A DNA stretch of 59,364 nucleotides, taken from contig NZ_REHC01000001.1 of assembly GCF_003692965.1 (NCBI RefSeq), positions 1-59,364 on the forward strand, written 5' to 3'. The position numbers were made by a program, and so were the translations under genes. The notes beneath the pieces are model-generated. The model ran no database searches. It worked only from the letters and a program-made list of their open reading frames with translations, and was not told where the DNA came from. Origin of the DNA: Lactobacillus sp. ESL0246 (GTDB lineage Bacteria; Bacillota; Bacilli; Lactobacillales; Lactobacillaceae). Position 1 is the stretch's first letter, and each line of letters begins with the position of its first letter. Shown here one piece after another: positions 12,212 to 19,893 of this stretch.

Positions 12212-12667
12212 ATGAAAGTTATTTTTACTGAAGACGTTAAAGGTCGCGGCAAACGCGGTGAAGTTAAGAATGTTCCTGATGGTTATGCGCAAAACTTTTT
12301 AATTAAACGAGGATTAGCCAAGGCTGCTACCAAAGCTAATATGCATACGCTTGAAAGAATTAATGCTAATGAAAAGGCTGCATATGAAAGTGAAAAAGCC
12401 GAGGCAGAAAGGATTAAAGCACTTCTGGAAAAAGATGAAACAGTTGTCAATTTCAAGTCAAAGGCCGGTTCTGATTCACGTTTGTTTGGATCAATTTCAA
12501 GTAAGAGAATTGTTGAAGGATTAGAAGAGCAATTTGATATTAAGATCGATAAACGTAAATTAAGCTTATCTGAGCCAATTAAAACATTGGGGTATACAAA
12601 TGTCCCAGTTAAATTATTTAAGGGTGTAGAAGGCAAAATTCGCGTTCATATTACACAGCAAGATTAA
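12212..12667 (+). CDS. rplI: 50S ribosomal protein L9
   Basis: L9 binds 23S rRNA near the L1 stalk and reaches toward the neighbouring ribosome. The 151 residues show the N-terminal RNA-binding module ([31 protein letters not shown]), a long connecting helix rich in Glu/Lys/Ala, and the C-terminal domain (KLFGSIS-type [11 protein letters not shown]). Located between gdpP and dnaB with an AAGGAG site. Confidence 0.98.
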   Translation: MKVIFTEDVKGRGKRGEVKNVPDGYAQNFLIKRGLAKAATKANMHTLERINANEKAAYESEKAEAERIKALLEKDETVVNFKSKAGSDSRLFGSISSKRIVEGLEEQFDIKIDKRKLSLSEPIKTLGYTNVPVKLFKGVEGKIRVHITQQD

Positions 12668-12705
12668 GCTTTGAATTAGATTCTGATAAAAAGTGGTCAT
12701 AACTA

Positions 12706-14085
12706 ATGGATAATATTGTCTCACAGCAAATACCGCACGATGATGAAGCAGAGAAGGCAGTCTTAGGTGCAATTTTTATTGATCCTAAATCAATTGCTGA
12801 TGCCAGTGCGGAAGTACAACCTGATGATTTTTATAAAAAGGCTAATCAGTTAGTTTTCCAAGCAATGTTGGACATATCTGATCGTGAAGATGGAATTGAT
12901 CCGCTAACTTTGCAGGATGAATTGACTAAAAAAAATCAACTGGATGATATCGGTGGAATTGCATACGTTTCTGAACTAGCAATTGCAACGCCAACGGCAG
13001 CACATGTTGTCTATTATGCAAAAATTGTCCATCGTAAAGCTCTTTTACGCCGGTTGATTTCCGCTAGCCAAAAAATCATTACTAATGCTATGCAGGATTC
13101 TGATGATGTGACGGAAATTCTTGATAACGCTGAAAGTGAGATCATGAATGTTTCTTCAGAAAATAGTACAAATGGTTTTCGAAGCATTAAGGAGATTGTT
13201 AATTCAACAATTGAGGAAATAAATGACATTCCTGAAGATGGAAACATGGTTACAGGTTTGCCTACAGGATTTGTCGAACTAGATAAAATGACAACTGGTT
13301 TACATGAAGATGAACTTGTTATAGTAGCCGCACGTCCTGGTGTCGGTAAAACCTCGTTTGCTTTAAATATTGCCCAATTTGTTGGACTACATACTGAAAA
13401 AGCAGTTGCAATGTTTTCCCTAGAAATGGGGGGCGAGCAGTTAGTTCAGAGGATGTTGGCTTCTGAGGGATTAATTAATTCTCAACATTTAAGAACAGGA
13501 CAATTAGATGAAGAGGAGTGGCGTAAACTAATTGTTGCGTCGGGCTCCTTAGCTAATGCCAAAATTTATATTGATGATACTCCGGGAATTAAGATGAGCG
13601 AGATAAGAGCACAATCTCGGCGTTTGGCCAAGGAAAAAGGTAATCTTGGGTTAATTGTGATTGACTATTTACAACTTATTGAAGGTCCACGTAGTGAGTC
13701 TAGGCAACAAGAAGTTTCGGCCATTTCTCGGCAGTTAAAAAAATTAGCAAAAGAACTTCATGTTCCTGTAATTGCATTATCGCAATTGTCGCGCTCTGTC
13801 GAGCAACGACAAGATAAGCGTCCAGTTTTGTCTGATATCCGTGAATCAGGTTCAATTGAACAGGACGCAGATATTGTTTCATTTTTATATCGTGAGGACT
13901 ATTATCGTGAAGAAGATCAAGACGAAGATAAAAATCCCGAAGTTGGTGCAGAAGAAGATAATGGCGAAGTAGAGGTTATTATTGAAAAGAACCGTTCAGG
14001 AAGTCGAGGGACAATTAAGTTGATGTTTTCAAAACCGTATAATCGCTTTTCAAATCTCGATTATACTCATCATCAGCCTGAATAA
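12706..14085 (+). CDS. dnaB: Replicative DNA helicase DnaB
   Basis: Hexameric 5'-3' helicase that unwinds the fork (named dnaC in B. subtilis). The 459 residues hold the N-terminal primase-interaction domain (PHDDEAEKAVLGAIF onward, to about 150), a linker, and the RecA-like motor. The motor shows Walker A ARPGVGKTSFA (about 208-218), Walker B LIVIDYLQLI (about 320-329) and the arginine-finger region IEKNRSGSRGT. The start ATG has a weak ribosome binding site (GTGGTC). Ends at a hairpin terminator. Confidence 0.98.
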   Translation: MDNIVSQQIPHDDEAEKAVLGAIFIDPKSIADASAEVQPDDFYKKANQLVFQAMLDISDREDGIDPLTLQDELTKKNQLDDIGGIAYVSELAIATPTAAHVVYYAKIVHRKALLRRLISASQKIITNAMQDSDDVTEILDNAESEIMNVSSENSTNGFRSIKEIVNSTIEEINDIPEDGNMVTGLPTGFVELDKMTTGLHEDELVIVAARPGVGKTSFALNIAQFVGLHTEKAVAMFSLEMGGEQLVQRMLASEGLINSQHLRTGQLDEEEWRKLIVASGSLANAKIYIDDTPGIKMSEIRAQSRRLAKEKGNLGLIVIDYLQLIEGPRSESRQQEVSAISRQLKKLAKELHVPVIALSQLSRSVEQRQDKRPVLSDIRESGSIEQDADIVSFLYREDYYREEDQDEDKNPEVGAEEDNGEVEVIIEKNRSGSRGTIKLMFSKPYNRFSNLDYTHHQPE

Positions 14086-14105
14086 TAAAAAACAATATAA
14101 ATTAT

Positions 14106-14150
14106 AATCATCAAGCTCCAAGATGATGGTTTGAGGCTTGATGATTTTTT
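14106..14150 (+). terminator. Terminator after dnaB
   Basis: Stem AATCATCAAGC (14106-14116) with GGCTTGATGATT (14135-14146), followed by a T-run. Ends the gdpP-rplI-dnaB unit. Confidence 0.8.
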
Positions 14151-14173
14151 GATTACAAAATTGAGCGTTTTCA

Positions 14174-14202
14174 GTGACAAACAGTTGTTTTAATTGTACT
14201 AT
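14174..14202 (+). promoter_or_regulatory. Probable promoter of the CsbD-like gene
   Basis: GTGACA (14174-14179), 17-bp spacer, TACTAT (14197-14202). A moderate sigma-A match, with the start codon 53 bp downstream. Confidence 0.5.
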
Positions 14203-14255
14203 TAATAGAGTAAGAGAAATTTTCACTAATTTTTTTAGGGAAAGGACATAATATT

Positions 14256-14414
14256 ATGGCTGATAAAGGATTTAAAGATAAGTTAGCTGGTAAAGCTAAC
14301 GAAGTTAAAGGCAAAATGCAACAAGCTGCAGGCGATGTTAAAGACAAAGCTCAAGACGCAGCTGAGAATGTTAAAGATAAAGTCGAAGATGTTAAAGACA
14401 ATATGAAGAAATAA
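14256..14414 (+). CDS. CsbD-like small stress protein
   Basis: A 52-residue, highly charged, helical protein beginning MADKGFKDKLAGKANEVKGK and ending DKVEDVKDNMKK. It belongs to the CsbD-like family, whose members are strongly expressed under stress in many bacteria; the molecular function is unknown. It has no cysteine, tryptophan or membrane segment, and repeated K/D/A heptad-like spacing suggests a long amphipathic helix. A GGGAAAGGA ribosome binding site precedes the ATG. It is monocistronic, with its own promoter and a very stable terminator. Confidence 0.9.
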   Translation: MADKGFKDKLAGKANEVKGKMQQAAGDVKDKAQDAAENVKDKVEDVKDNMKK

Positions 14415-14424
14415 TCTTCAATTA

Positions 14425-14465
14425 AATAAGGCTGGGAAACAATTAAGTTTCCCAGCCTTATTATT
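14425..14465. terminator. Bidirectional terminator between csbD-like gene and hydrolase
   Basis: Stem AATAAGGCTGGGAAAC / GTTTCCCAGCCTTATT is a perfect 16-bp match with a 6-base loop and A/T runs on both sides. It serves the gene on the left and the convergent minus-strand hydrolase on the right. Confidence 0.92.
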
Positions 14466-14466
14466 A

Positions 14467-14482
14467 TGTTCCACATGAAACA
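14467..14482. promoter_or_regulatory. Candidate parS site (15/16)
   Basis: TGTTCCACATGAAACA differs from the general parS consensus TGTTNCACGTGAAACA at one base. It lies outside coding sequence, squeezed between a terminator and the hydrolase stop codon, 14 kb from oriC. ParB loading sites cluster near the origin. The parB gene is not in this window. Confidence 0.65.
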
Positions 14483-14483
14483 A

Positions 14484-15683
14484 CTAATGAAGTTTATCTT
14501 GAACATTAGGAGGTAATTCTAAATTAGGACGCTCAGAATCATAGAATTCATAGAAAACGGGTGCTTTATTAGAATCGTTACTCTTGGGGTATAGCTCATA
14601 ATTATTGGTCATTAGAGGCATAGTTACGTTGTTTTTGTATGAGTTCCAGATATTGCTGAAAATTTGGGCAATTAGTTTGCGCTCTTCTGGATCAAGAGTC
14701 ATGAGCACCTTGCTCAGGCGGTAAGTACCAACTAGCTTATTATTGGTTAACTGATGCAATTCATGGATATCAGAGTTTTCAAATGCTTCAAATAAATCAG
14801 AAAAAGTTTCATCTCTCTTTTCTTGAGGAATAGAATTGTTAAAGTTAATTAATGCATGACGAATTACGCGACTGCCAGCAGATAAACCATCAGCTAAGGT
14901 AAAACTATCACGCCCTACTGACCAGCGACGTGGATCGTGCTGATTACGCATGGCAGCTGTGCTTTTGACAACGATAGTTTGTTCGGGATGGTCAAGCATT
15001 GCTCCAAAAATTGAGCCTTGAGGGATATATGTTCTCATTTTTGCCATCGTTTTAATAAAACCGGGACTAGTATAGACTTTGTGAAAATATCCTGGGCCAT
15101 CAAAATTAATTGCCTTAATAACACGTTCTTGAATTTCTGGTTTGACTGCGCTCAAAGCGTATTGCGCAAAATTTCCTCCTTTTGAATGCCCGACTAAGTA
15201 AATCCGTTGGTTAGGAAATTTCTTAGCAATTGTTTCCAAATATTCGGCTGCAACATTTTGTCCGTAAATTTCGGGCAAAAAATTCATCCGCATGTCTTCT
15301 CTCCAGCCAATCATCGTACCGTCAGTTCCACGAAAAGCAATTACAATTGTCCTTTTATCGATAGCAAAAGTCGCAGCACTAAATTGTAATGGGTGAGGTT
15401 CTTTTTCTAAGCGATTAGTCCAATCAAGAATTTTTATTTTACCAATTCTTGGGCTCTCCGGTAATAACATAACTTCAGAAGCAGTTTCTGAATGCATCTG
15501 GTTTTGGAAGGTAGGTAAATCTTGTAATTTACCTGCCAATTCGCTAAGTGTATGCTCAATAACAGAATTATCTGCAGGTAAATATACTAAGGATGATAAT
15601 AAAGAAGCGTCAACGCTATTAAATGGTCTTTCGGAAAATGTAATATCGCCACGCCAACGTAAATAATCTAGTGAACCAGCCAT
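14484..15683 (-). CDS. Mbeg1-like (DUF2974) alpha/beta hydrolase
   Basis: A 399-residue lipase-like protein of the DUF2974/Mbeg1 group. The nucleophile elbow is GHSKGG (preceded by QRIYLVGHSKGGNFAQYAL). The preceding oxyanion-type segment IVIAFRGTDGTMIGWREDMRM is characteristic of class-3 lipase relatives. It begins MAGSLDYLRWRGDITFSERPFN, a conserved family start, and has no signal peptide, so it should act in the cytoplasm. Substrate unknown. Monocistronic, with a GGAAGGAG site before the start. Confidence 0.85.
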   Translation of the reverse strand: MAGSLDYLRWRGDITFSERPFNSVDASLLSSLVYLPADNSVIEHTLSELAGKLQDLPTFQNQMHSETASEVMLLPESPRIGKIKILDWTNRLEKEPHPLQFSAATFAIDKRTIVIAFRGTDGTMIGWREDMRMNFLPEIYGQNVAAEYLETIAKKFPNQRIYLVGHSKGGNFAQYALSAVKPEIQERVIKAINFDGPGYFHKVYTSPGFIKTMAKMRTYIPQGSIFGAMLDHPEQTIVVKSTAAMRNQHDPRRWSVGRDSFTLADGLSAGSRVIRHALINFNNSIPQEKRDETFSDLFEAFENSDIHELHQLTNNKLVGTYRLSKVLMTLDPEERKLIAQIFSNIWNSYKNNVTMPLMTNNYELYPKSNDSNKAPVFYEFYDSERPNLELPPNVQDKLH

Positions 15684-15802
15684 AATATTATTACTCCTTC
15701 CATTAATAAACTATTTCTATTGTATAATCCTTATGACAATAATGATTAAATTAAGACTGAAAAAGCAATAGACTTAACTATTGCTTAAAGATTAGTACTT
15801 AA

Positions 15803-16507
15803 CTATTTATCGATAGTGGCATAACTAATGCGCTTAATGTCTGGATACTTGCGCAAGGCCATAATGATATTATTTTCATCGATATTATTGTTTATAATCC
15901 CATCTACAAAAAAGATAATTCGTTCATCACTAACATACATGATTTTAACCGAAACATTCTCTACATAATTAGCAGTTAATTCTTTCTCAATTGTTTGCAA
16001 AATATTAGGTTGATTTATTGCTTCAATTTGAATATTAAAGCGAATGTGGCGAATAATTTGATCAATTAGGTTGTCATCATGAAACAGCATTTGAATTATA
16101 AACAAGAATATGGTTGTAGCTATTCCTAACAAGTAAAGGCCAGACCCTATCGCCGTTCCGATAGCTGCAGTGGCCCAAATCCCAGCAGCAGTAGTTAAAC
16201 CAGAAATTTGCTGTTTTTTAACCAAAATAGCACCGGCACCGATAAAAGAAATGCCAGTAACAATTTGAGCAGCAATTCGTGATGGGTCCAAGGCAATATT
16301 CGGAGTTTTCAATAAATCGGCAAAGCCATATTTGGAAATAATCATAAAGAGTGCAGATGAAAAAGCAACAACAATATGGGTGCGGACACCAGCACTTTTT
16401 CTTTGAATAGCACGTTCATATCCAATTAATGCGCCGCATAACGATGCTACGATAATTCGCAGTAGCCATGAAAATTCCATGGCAAATTGTGATGAAACAA
16501 AAGACAT
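15803..16507 (-). CDS. MgtC/SapB family membrane protein
   Basis: A 234-residue protein with four to five hydrophobic segments in the first ~145 residues and a cytosolic C-terminal ACT-like domain. The family signature is visible in LLRIIVASLCGALIGYERAIQRKSAGVRTHIVV and in GISFIGAGAILVKKQQISGLTTAAGIW. MgtC-type proteins act in low-magnesium adaptation and, in some species, inhibit ATP synthase; a transport role for this one is unproven. It is divergent from the tRNA-Thr gene. Confidence 0.88.
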   Translation of the reverse strand: MSFVSSQFAMEFSWLLRIIVASLCGALIGYERAIQRKSAGVRTHIVVAFSSALFMIISKYGFADLLKTPNIALDPSRIAAQIVTGISFIGAGAILVKKQQISGLTTAAGIWATAAIGTAIGSGLYLLGIATTIFLFIIQMLFHDDNLIDQIIRHIRFNIQIEAINQPNILQTIEKELTANYVENVSVKIMYVSDERIIFFVDGIINNNIDENNIIMALRKYPDIKRISYATIDK

Positions 16508-16603
16508 TCTATCCCTCCAATTTTTAGATCATAATGGTATTATAACGCTAAAAGACAATAATAATTAGTACATGAAAAAATTGGAGAAATAATTGAAAAG
16601 CAC

Positions 16604-16632
16604 TTGCTTAATCTTTAGGAATATGGTTAAAT
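16604..16632 (+). promoter_or_regulatory. Promoter of tRNA-Thr
   Basis: TTGCTT (16604-16609), 17-bp spacer, TTAAAT (16627-16632), 24 bp before the tRNA 5' end. Confidence 0.55.
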
Positions 16633-16656
16633 AAATATCGTTGTTGAGTTAACAAC

Positions 16657-16729
16657 GCTGACTTAGCTCAGTTGGCAGAGCACGTCACTAGTAATGATGA
16701 GGTCGGAGGTTCGAATCCTCTAGTCAGCA
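16657..16729 (+). tRNA. tRNA-Thr (anticodon AGT)
   Basis: A full cloverleaf of 73 nt. The acceptor stem is GCTGACT / AGTCAGC, D arm GCTC / GAGC, anticodon stem CGTCA / TGATG with loop CTAGTAA, T arm GGAGG / CCTCT with loop TTCGAAT, and discriminator A. The anticodon is 16690-16692 (AGT), reading ACU and, if A34 is converted to inosine, other threonine codons. CCA is not encoded. The 3' end is the likely insertion site of the element that follows. Confidence 0.95.
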
Positions 16730-16744
16730 TAAATAAGCTTTAAG

Positions 16745-16792
16745 AAGTCTATTATTGAGGTTCTATAAATATCTTGATAATAGGCTTTTTTT
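16745..16792 (+). terminator. Terminator after tRNA-Thr
   Basis: AAGTCTATTAT (16745-16755) pairs with ATAATAGGCTT (16777-16787), followed by a T-run. Confidence 0.75.
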
Positions 16793-16846
16793 GTGTTTTT
16801 AATTTTTAGTTGATAGTTATGCAAAGTTGTTAATATTTAGCTTTTG

Positions 16847-16890
16847 CCACACAAATGCCACAAAAGTAGAATTTGGTGATTTTTGTGTGG
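16847..16890. repeat. Inverted repeat / possible integrase arm sites at left end
   Basis: CCACACAAA (16847-16855) and TTTGTGTGG (16882-16890) are perfect inverted 9-mers, and a further GCCACAAAA lies between them. Repeated GCCACA-type words beside an attachment site are typical of tyrosine-integrase arm sites. Similar words (CCACAAA, CCACAAG) lie near 24660-24680 at the other end. The rest of the 319-bp gap 16730-17048 shows only the tRNA terminator and AT-rich DNA. Confidence 0.45.
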
Positions 16891-17048
16891 TAAAAATAAG
16901 TTTGTTCTTTAATAAGTGCCGATTTATCAAGCTTTTGAAGAGATGTTGTTGTGTGTCCAATGTAAGTTATTTTTGGAAAAAATAAAAAGATAGAATGAAA
17001 ATCTATCTTTGATGGTATTTGTTAAAGTTTACCAAATTCGGATATCCA

Positions 17049-17813
17049 CTAATTAAGTCTACTGTGATCAAGACCTGTACCCGTTGAAAAATAATAAGTA
17101 TTTCTAATTTGCGAAATGGCATTATCTATGAATTCAGTTTGTTTTTGGATATCAATATTTTTGTTGTCCTCATTTAAAATATTTGATGATATTTTCTTAA
17201 CGTTTGAATCTAAATCTTCGAGCTGCTTACTTATTGAGTTAAGACAAATAGAAAAACTAATTCGCTTATATATATCAGTAATTCGATAAGTAACTGTACT
17301 TACGAATTCAAGTTTATTTGTTCCTACTAAGGATTCTTGAAATTTGCTATCTTTAAAAAGAAAAGGGAAAGATTCTTTCCAAAAATCATCAACAGCATCT
17401 ATACGAGGATACTCTATCCCACTTGAAAAGGTTAGTTTGTTTCCATTACTGTCATAATAATAATTCATTGGCCTAACAGATTCATTAAGAATATTATGAA
17501 GATATGACAGTATTGCATTGTGAGTCTCATCATCATCCTGATAATTAAAAAAAGCTGTGTGAAGTAATTGTAGAAGATTTTCATTAATATCTTCTGATTT
17601 ATATCCTTGACCAGATAAATAATACTCTGAAACGTCAAGTGCATTTGCTAGCTTTTTGAGTGTTCGTTTTGATGGGTAAATAACCCCGCTTTCATATTTA
17701 GCTATGGTGCTTCTCGAAATTCTAATACCTTTTTCTTGAGATAAATATTCGGAAAATTCTTCTTGAGTTTTCTTAAGCTTCTCTCGTATATCTTTAAGTC
17801 TAAGTTGGGTCAT
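17049..17813 (-). CDS. XRE-family repressor of the element
   Basis: A 254-residue protein with an N-terminal helix-turn-helix (about 3-65: IREKLKKTQEEFSEYLSQEKG..ISRSTIAKYESG..PSKRTLKKLANALDVSEYYL) and an unrecognised C-terminal region of about 185 residues. It lacks the Ser/Lys peptidase pair of LexA/CI-type repressors and no separate ImmA-like protease is seen, so the induction route is unclear. The ATG at 17813 is preferred because GGAGG lies 5 bases upstream; a TTG four codons earlier would overlap that site. It is divergent from the transfer genes. The 189-bp gap between them has TGAACA repeats near 17922 and 17952 that could be operators. Confidence 0.8.
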   Translation of the reverse strand: MTQLRLKDIREKLKKTQEEFSEYLSQEKGIRISRSTIAKYESGVIYPSKRTLKKLANALDVSEYYLSGQGYKSEDINENLLQLLHTAFFNYQDDDETHNAILSYLHNILNESVRPMNYYYDSNGNKLTFSSGIEYPRIDAVDDFWKESFPFLFKDSKFQESLVGTNKLEFVSTVTYRITDIYKRISFSICLNSISKQLEDLDSNVKKISSNILNEDNKNIDIQKQTEFIDNAISQIRNTYYFSTGTGLDHSRLN

Positions 17814-18002
17814 AGTATCCTCCAATATTAATTAAATTATACCATGATTGAAGCAGGAGCAAATGATTAGATAAATTAATTTGCAAAAAATCATTGATAG
17901 TATTAGAATAATTTATATATTTATGAACAATATTTTTTATAATTTAAAAAATGAACATAAATAAAAATATTAGTAATTAGCAAGATTAAAGGAGAACATC
18001 AT

Positions 18003-18437
18003 ATGGTACAAAATTCGTCAAACAAAGAACTATCGACAGAAGTTGAAAGTCGTAAAAGTAAAAATACACCTATTCAAAGTTTAAGAATGGGAGCATTGCT
18101 ACCAATTATTGGTAGAGTATTTGTTTTACAAGGAGGTTATATTGATAAGAGTCCGGACTTTAACAATAAAGATAAGACTAATGTGAGTGCGATCCATGAA
18201 GTAGTAGTGACTTCTAAAAATGCTAAGTTGCCACTCGGTACACGTTTGCAAGTAAAAATTAAAGGAGGTGAACTGTTAGAAGTAGAAAATGATTCTACTG
18301 GCTTTTTATTAGGAACAATACATAAAGTTGTTGCTTTTGATAATTTGAGTCACTGGACATTTAATGGAAAAGAAGGACTAAATGCAGAAAATATTAGAAT
18401 ATTAGGTATAACACCAGAAGAAGCAATGAAATTATAA
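18003..18437 (+). CDS. Element protein of unknown function (first transfer-module gene)
   Basis: 144 residues, not recognised with confidence. The N-terminus is polar (about 1-28), followed by a compact beta-rich part with VHEVVV-like IHEVVVTSKNAKLPLGTRLQVKIKG and GFLLGTIHKVVAFDNLSHW. Its place directly before the coupling-protein genes is that of the small helicase-processivity gene (helP/ydcP) in ICEBs1-type elements, but I see no convincing sequence match. It has an AAGGAGA site 7 bases before ATG and is followed after 14 bp by the next gene with AAAGGAGGAG, so it is the head of an operon. Confidence 0.7.
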   Translation: MVQNSSNKELSTEVESRKSKNTPIQSLRMGALLPIIGRVFVLQGGYIDKSPDFNNKDKTNVSAIHEVVVTSKNAKLPLGTRLQVKIKGGELLEVENDSTGFLLGTIHKVVAFDNLSHWTFNGKEGLNAENIRILGITPEEAMKL

Positions 18438-18451
18438 AGGAGGAGTGAAAA

Positions 18452-18991
18452 ATGAAAAATCACAAAATAATTTTTAATACTAAAAACCCGTTGTGGTTAA
18501 ACAACGGGTGGAGAATATTGGCATTCATAACTGCAGCAATTACAATTTTGATCGATTTCATGTTGCTGACAGTTCATGCTATTACCATTAGAAATCTATC
18601 TAATTTAGCATATCCTCTATTATTAATGATACTACCATTTGGTGGTATAGCTATAAAATTTTTACTACAAGCTAAGTATTATTTTCCATTAAAGAAAGTT
18701 GTCAGAGCTGCTAGTTTAATTGATTATGATCGAATTGAGGGTAAATCAGATACCAAAAAAATTGTCAATGCTGTAAAAATTGAAGTTGAACAGTGTAACA
18801 ATATTATTTATATTACGTTTCTGACTAATGGCATTAAAAATCATGAAAATGTGAGACAACTTTCTGATATTTTGTCTGATGTCTTAAAAATGAATTGTGA
18901 AAAAACATATGATTTATTTGGCAAGGTAACTTACAAGTTATATAAAATGCCTGAGTTTGGAAAGAAAGTTAGTGATTATGATTTCTTCTAA
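18452..18991 (+). CDS. Membrane subunit of a split coupling protein
   Basis: 179 residues with two strong hydrophobic segments (about 23-45 and 50-72) and a soluble tail (about 75-179). FtsK/TcpA-type coupling proteins of ICEBs1 and Tn916 have exactly this two-helix N-terminal membrane region ahead of their ATPase. Here the ATPase is in the next gene, in the +1 frame, overlapping by 14 bp. Together 179 + 265 residues approximate the ~460-480 residues of the single-chain relatives. The split-protein reading is inference from topology, length and overlap. Confidence 0.65.
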   Translation: MKNHKIIFNTKNPLWLNNGWRILAFITAAITILIDFMLLTVHAITIRNLSNLAYPLLLMILPFGGIAIKFLLQAKYYFPLKKVVRAASLIDYDRIEGKSDTKKIVNAVKIEVEQCNNIIYITFLTNGIKNHENVRQLSDILSDVLKMNCEKTYDLFGKVTYKLYKMPEFGKKVSDYDFF

Positions 18992-19775
18992 AGATCAAGG
19001 ATATATAACATTGACTTCAACAATCAAACTTAATTTTAGAGGCAGTCCTGGGCTTCTTCTTGTTGGCCGTTCAGGTATGGGTAAAACGCAATTAGCAACA
19101 TATATTTCTTTGAAGTTTATGTCACAAATGCAAGGCGGGCTATTAATCGTTGATAATAAACGGTCTGACTTATCTACTTTAAGTAATTATCTTAATGATG
19201 GCGATCAAGTTGTTGCTACTACTGTGGGACAAACTGCAAAGTTATTAAGAAATATGGTTGATAATATGAACAACCGTGCTAGTCATTTTAGAGGTAATTT
19301 TGGTCAAGATTGGCTTGATTATAATTTGCGACCGTATTTGATTTTGATTGATGAAGTTGCAGCATTAATGGCAGAAACGACTACTAAAGAAAAGAATGAA
19401 TTAATGTCCTTATTACGACAATTAATTTTAAAAGGACGGCAGGCAGGAATTTTTGTGATTTTGTCGGCGCAGCGATTAGAGGCAACGGTAATTGATCGTT
19501 CTTTAACTTTGCAATTAGGCAATCGTATTATTATGGGTAATGCTGACAGTGAGACTTATCGAATGGTATTTCCTGGGATTGACACAAAAGAATTGCCTAG
19601 AATCCCAAATAAACCAGGTTTTGGCTTAATTGAGATAGATGGACAAGCTAACATTTTGCCTATTCCCTTTGTCGCACCTGATATGTCTAGTGTCAATGTA
19701 CCTAATGTAATTAGTAAGCTAGAAAATAATTTCAATTGGAATAACTTTGCTGATGAAACAGGTTATTGGCAGTAG
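18978..19775 (+). CDS. FtsK/SpoIIIE-type DNA translocase (coupling ATPase)
   Basis: A RecA-like ATPase expected to pump the relaxase-DNA complex toward a conjugation channel or to aid element processing. Walker A is VGRSGMGKTQLA (about 26-37) and Walker B is YLILIDEVAALM, followed by the FtsK-like LRQLILKGRQAGIFVILSAQR and GNRIIMG segments. The ATG at 18978 (265 residues) is chosen; an in-frame TTG at 18957 would add seven residues. It has no membrane segment of its own; the preceding overlapping gene supplies one. Shorter than single-chain coupling proteins for this reason. Confidence 0.85.
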   Translation: MISSKDQGYITLTSTIKLNFRGSPGLLLVGRSGMGKTQLATYISLKFMSQMQGGLLIVDNKRSDLSTLSNYLNDGDQVVATTVGQTAKLLRNMVDNMNNRASHFRGNFGQDWLDYNLRPYLILIDEVAALMAETTTKEKNELMSLLRQLILKGRQAGIFVILSAQRLEATVIDRSLTLQLGNRIIMGNADSETYRMVFPGIDTKELPRIPNKPGFGLIEIDGQANILPIPFVAPDMSSVNVPNVISKLENNFNWNNFADETGYWQ

Positions 19776-19789
19776 TTAAAACGTTAGGC

Positions 19790-19870
19790 AGCCCGCTGGC
19801 GGGAACTGTGTTCCCGAGTAGCACGTCCAAGCGGAGCGTGCGGGCTACCCCCGTATAATAATATGGGGGT
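19790..19870. other. oriT: oriT-like hairpin and GC-rich cruciform
   Basis: Two structures abut just before the relaxase gene. At 19847-19870 ACCCCCGTAT and ATATGGGGGT form a 10-bp hairpin with one G-T pair and loop AATA, followed by AACGG. This strongly resembles the C5-6/G5-6 inverted repeat at the nick regions of ICEBs1 and Tn916. Upstream, AGCCCGC (19790-19796) can pair with GCGGGCT (19840-19846), enclosing hairpin CGGGAA / TTCCCG (19800-19816) and CACG / CGTG (19822-19840). This GC-rich island stands out in AT-rich surroundings. A transfer or replication origin is the likeliest reading. Confidence 0.7.
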
Positions 19871-19893
19871 AACGGAGAATTTTTGAGGCAAAA

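Noticed and set aside
12283-12636. 117-codon open frame antisense to rplI
   Set aside because: Full overlap with a certain ribosomal protein gene, no start signal, low-complexity composition.
18978-18995. Programmed frameshift joining the two coupling-protein genes
   Set aside because: The junction TTC TTC TAA AGA is not slippery in the +1 direction (UUC cannot re-pair well on UCU). An independent ATG is present in the second frame.
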